From contig SLNU01000081.1 in the NCBI GenBank assembly GCA_007132865.1, forward strand, positions 1 through 8,179: a DNA stretch of 8,179 nucleotides, written 5' to 3'. Below the pieces are notes generated by a model. The model was not told where the DNA came from. It did no database searches and worked only from the letters and a program-made list of their open reading frames with translations. How positions within the stretch are numbered: position 1 is the stretch's first letter; every line of letters begins with the position of its first letter. Positions 5,485 to 8,179 of the stretch are shown in pieces. The stretch comes from Bacteroidales bacterium. GTDB lineage: Bacteria; Bacteroidota; Bacteroidia; Bacteroidales; UBA7960. The translations under genes were made by a program, and so were the position numbers.

Positions 5485-7743
5485 ATGTTAAAGAGAATAT
5501 CCGGAAAATTATTTAAAACAGCTTTTACGCTGCTTCTTTTTGTCTCGACAATCTGCACTGCACAGGAAAAAACGGAAAGTTTCAGTTCAGACTGGATTAA
5601 TGTGGAAGGAAAATCCGAAGCTGAAGTTGTTAAACTTTTGCAGAATATGGTCGAAAAGCTTAGAATAAGCGAGCGGGACTATCTGAATGTTCAGCTCATG
5701 TCCAATATAACAGAATCAGATTCTGAAGCTGCCGATTTTAGTATTACGAGAAGTCAACTTAGGAATTCTCTGCTTGAAAATCAAAGGAAGCTTTCACAAA
5801 TAAACGCTCAAAAGACACAAAAAGAGAAAGAAATTGATGAAATCAGAAATGAAATAAAATCAAATCAGAAAGCTATAGCTACGGAAAAAAAGAATATCGA
5901 AAGCAATGATCTGTCAAAAGAAAGAGAAAAGAGACTTCTGAGATCAAATCTCGACAAAGTTTATTTTACAGAAGTCGTAGTTTCTAAAATAGTGGGCGGC
6001 AGAAGAGAATTACCTAAAGACCTTGTTGCGGTTTTAACAGCTTCAGCAAGTGATTTTGCCATAGGACATGCTAACGGGATGGAGATTATTTCGGAAACTA
6101 TCGTAGAAAACAATATGCTGATCAGCGATTTTATAAAAGGGGAAGTAAAGGGTTATACAGAGCCGGAAGAGAACAAAATGTCACAACAGGTGGGAGAAAA
6201 CGAGTCAACGGTCATATACACAGCTTATAAGTATAAAATATATCCGCTTGGAGAACATGGTAAAAAAGAAATGCAAGAAACATCACCTGAGGGTAATGAC
6301 AGAGTTGAGAATTACCTTGCGAGCAGAGGACAGATTCAAATCCTTGACGAGCTGAAAGAATTAGATCCTGCTTTCGTTTCTGATGTAAGAAGATTTATTG
6401 ACGGAATTGATCATGACGCCCCTGTAGAACAAATAAACAGATATATTCAAACATACCTCACAGAGCTTGAAAAGCTCGAAGAACTGATAAAAACATCACA
6501 AGACAGGATACAATTCAGAACCAAAAATATTGATAAATTAGATAACGATCTTGAAAGCGAGATAAAAAGGCTTGCTGGAATTAATGAAAAACAAAGAAGC
6601 TGTCTCAATGATTTTACCTCAACGAGAAATGCCCTTAATGAACATCTCAATAATGAGATATACACTATCTTTCTGAAAGGTCATGGAGGCAGTGATCTTT
6701 CTAAAACACAGGATGATGTTTACAAAGAGATAATAGAAAAACTTTTTGGTGATTTCAGATCCAAAGTCCAAAGCTATTATTCGAGAAGAACGAGCGAAGT
6801 TCAGGATTTTGTGCTTATAAAAGACGAGAAATTTCAAGGCAGGGACGATGCTCTTTTAACCGATGTTCGTATTTTAGGTTTTTTCAGGGAATCCGACAGG
6901 AATATTTCGGGCAGAATTTATTACGAGCTTGCGGTAGGTTACAAATACAGGTTCAAAGATAAATTTTACCTTTCGGATGAAGCACTCGACGACCTTGTGG
7001 GTGAGATAATAAGGGAAGAAGAGGAAAGAAAAGCAGAAATTGAAAGACTGGAAGAAGTCAGAATACAGGAAGAGATAAGAAACGAAGAAGAGAAAACCGC
7101 GAAAAGAAACAGAACCCTAAAATTTTTGCTTCTGATACCGATCGGTTTGACAGCGGTTGCATTAATAAAATATAAGCCCGGACCTTTAAAGCCTAAGATC
7201 AAACAGCATTTCGGGAACGCATTTAAAATTGAGGGCAGTTCTGTCGTTGTCATAAACGGCAGAAACGGCGCAAATATCAAGATCGGCAGGAAAGGCAATG
7301 CGGAAAACGATATCAGCTTTAAATTTCCGGATATCTCAAGAAAACACCTAAGCTTAAAAATTGACGATGATGTGCTGATAACCGACAATTCAAGCAGCGC
7401 AGGTACATACATCAACGGAAATAAGATCGAACCGGGCAGTTACGAAAAGCTTGAGAACAATTCAGTGCTTCAAATTGCGGATTTTGTCAAATTCAGGCAC
7501 ATAAAAGACGGATCGGGAAATTCAGTTTTAAAAATAATGCCTTTGACCGACGAAGATAAGGCCGATCTTGACGATGATGTTGCAGGCGAATATCCTCAAA
7601 AAGACACCGCGATAATAATCCTGAAAAACAGATTTGACCTCAGCCCGTTCACAAACAGAAAAACAGATGCGGTGCTCGGCAGCAGCGGGATATATTTTGA
7701 GGGAAGCAAAGTCAGATTAGGAACTGACGAAATCATTCTGTAA
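5485..7743 (+). CDS. Membrane-spanning coiled-coil protein with cytosolic FHA domain
   Basis: 752 residues. The N-terminus has a basic n-region (MLKRISGK), a hydrophobic core (about 12-22) and a likely signal peptidase site after A26 (CTA/QE). A large predicted extracytoplasmic region follows, with coiled-coil stretches at about 87-156 and 318-390 separated by a mixed domain (158-255), a further domain at about 405-500, and a highly charged helix (507-542). A membrane helix at 546-562 leads to a cytosolic FHA domain at about 580-685 with the phosphothreonine-binding signature: GR (601-602), SRKH (618-621) and NSSSAGTYING (635-645). A further ~65 residues ending in a beta-like segment (735-752) are unassigned. 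FHA domains bind phosphothreonine, so this protein probably docks onto kinase products at the inner face of the membrane and links them to the periplasmic part. It lies 9 bases after PP2C and 24 before the second kinase. The periplasmic region matches no family I recognise. Confidence 0.88.
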   Translation: MLKRISGKLFKTAFTLLLFVSTICTAQEKTESFSSDWINVEGKSEAEVVKLLQNMVEKLRISERDYLNVQLMSNITESDSEAADFSITRSQLRNSLLENQRKLSQINAQKTQKEKEIDEIRNEIKSNQKAIATEKKNIESNDLSKEREKRLLRSNLDKVYFTEVVVSKIVGGRRELPKDLVAVLTASASDFAIGHANGMEIISETIVENNMLISDFIKGEVKGYTEPEENKMSQQVGENESTVIYTAYKYKIYPLGEHGKKEMQETSPEGNDRVENYLASRGQIQILDELKELDPAFVSDVRRFIDGIDHDAPVEQINRYIQTYLTELEKLEELIKTSQDRIQFRTKNIDKLDNDLESEIKRLAGINEKQRSCLNDFTSTRNALNEHLNNEIYTIFLKGHGGSDLSKTQDDVYKEIIEKLFGDFRSKVQSYYSRRTSEVQDFVLIKDEKFQGRDDALLTDVRILGFFRESDRNISGRIYYELAVGYKYRFKDKFYLSDEALDDLVGEIIREEEERKAEIERLEEVRIQEEIRNEEEKTAKRNRTLKFLLLIPIGLTAVALIKYKPGPLKPKIKQHFGNAFKIEGSSVVVINGRNGANIKIGRKGNAENDISFKFPDISRKHLSLKIDDDVLITDNSSSAGTYINGNKIEPGSYEKLENNSVLQIADFVKFRHIKDGSGNSVLKIMPLTDEDKADLDDDVAGEYPQKDTAIIILKNRFDLSPFTNRKTDAVLGSSGIYFEGSKVRLGTDEIIL

Positions 7744-7767
7744 ACAAGAACAAACGGGTAACGAAAA

Positions 7768-8179
7768 ATGGAAAACTGTATCTACTGCGACACGGAAATC
7801 GAATCGGGACTAGAAGTCTGCACATCGTGCGGGATGAGCCTGGTCGAGAACCACACGCTCAAGCCGGGCACACTCATCGGCGGCAAGTATGAAGTAGTGT
7901 CAAAGCTCGGTGAAGGCGGATTCGGGATCACTTATGTCGTCATGAACACCATCTTCAACGAAAATCAGGCTATGAAAGAGCTTTTTATAAAGAGCACCTG
8001 CGGAAGAGCCAACACATCCCATACGAACACGAACCATGTTTACAGCAGTCAGAATCAGGATTTTGATTATTACAAGCAAAAGTTCATCGGAGAAATGGGC
8101 ACACTTCTCCAGATATATCACGAAAACATAGTCAGAATGTATGATCTTGTAATTGAGAACAACACCGTTTACGGAGTTA
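7768..8179 (+). CDS. Second zinc-ribbon Ser/Thr kinase, 5' part only (truncated by window end)
   Basis: The frame starts at ATG 7768 and stays open to the window edge, giving 137 residues. It carries the same zinc ribbon (C4, C7, C18, C21), glycine loop LGEGGFG, ATP lysine (QAMKELF) and helix-C glutamate as the first kinase. It aligns to it with no insertions or deletions and about 21 substitutions. Changes cluster around residues 59-66, 82-85 and 104-119, while the ribbon and glycine loop are nearly unchanged. It starts 24 bases after the FHA stop with GGGTAA (7756-7761) as a weak ribosome-binding site. The remaining kinase domain, membrane helix and any C-terminal sensor lie beyond the window, so whether it also ends in a FGE/variable region is unknown. 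Its presence suggests that several kinases with different sensors may feed one PP2C/FHA/vWA set. Confidence 0.9.
   Translation, partial: MENCIYCDTEIESGLEVCTSCGMSLVENHTLKPGTLIGGKYEVVSKLGEGGFGITYVVMNTIFNENQAMKELFIKSTCGRANTSHTNTNHVYSSQNQDFDYYKQKFIGEMGTLLQIYHENIVRMYDLVIENNTVYGV
7768..8179 (+). repeat. Direct repeat, copy 2: 5' end of second kinase gene
   Basis: Gap-free counterpart of 509-920. The exact-identity blocks lie at 7813-7850 and 8035-8075. The similarity runs to the window end, so the full length of the repeat is not visible. Confidence 0.9.

Noticed and set aside
6966..7415. 149-codon open frame on the minus strand
   Set aside because: It lies fully inside the FHA gene, antisense to the charged helix, membrane segment and FHA domain. 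It has a serine/leucine-rich composition typical of antisense frames and no matching leader.
509..7743. A type VI secretion regulatory locus (PpkA/PppA/Fha)
   Set aside because: The functional classes match, but no T6SS structural genes are present, the vWA domain is a separate protein, and the FHA protein has a signal peptide and coiled-coil periplasmic region. Kept only as an analogy.

Overview
The window holds one co-directional (+ strand) run of signalling genes, probably a single operon, from a Gram-negative bacterium. Predicted signal peptides, single-pass membrane proteins with extracytoplasmic domains, SUMF1/FGE-type domains and Shine-Dalgarno-like leaders suggest a Bacteroidota-, Cloacimonadota- or Spirochaetota-like lineage. 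The phylum cannot be fixed from this sequence alone. There is no rRNA, tRNA, CRISPR array, transposase or integrase.

Layout: (1) 44-505 is a small AT-rich membrane-anchored TPR protein, possibly 5'-incomplete. (2) 509-2782 is a transmembrane Ser/Thr kinase: N-terminal zinc ribbon, complete kinase domain, one membrane helix, a helical stalk and a C-terminal SUMF1/FGE (C-type-lectin-fold) domain outside the membrane. (3) 2783-2926 is a 144-base gap with a potential stem structure. (4) 2927-4168 is a soluble von Willebrand A protein with an intact MIDAS. (5) 4183-5475 is a PP2C phosphatase with an unusual N-terminal extension. (6) 5485-7743 is a protein with a signal peptide, a periplasmic coiled-coil region, one membrane helix and a cytosolic FHA domain. 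(7) From 7768 to the window end lies the first 137 codons of a second kinase that is colinear and about 85% identical in protein to the first.

The main discovery is at the 3' end of the first kinase gene. The last ~38 codons (about 2669-2782) have the look of a variable region (VR) of a diversity-generating retroelement (DGR). The block is GC-rich and adenine-poor. The residues that surround the binding pocket of the lectin/FGE fold are nearly all encoded by NNC codons, and they sit between constant framework residues (RGGSW, CRVA, R, P, LGFRVVR). This is what A-to-N mutagenesis of AAC codons in a template repeat would leave. The template repeat and reverse transcriptase are not in the window, so the target would be diversified in trans or from a flanking locus.

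Proposed mechanism (inference): a hypervariable extracytoplasmic receptor controls a cytosolic Ser/Thr kinase, PP2C reverses the phosphorylation, the FHA protein reads phosphothreonine at the inner membrane face and couples to the periplasm, and the vWA protein is an adaptor or effector. The kinase/PP2C/FHA/vWA set recalls the threonine phosphorylation pathway of type VI secretion (PpkA/PppA/Fha) and the TerY-P triad (vWA, PP2C, kinase), but joined to a DGR-diversified sensor and without secretion or Ter genes in view.
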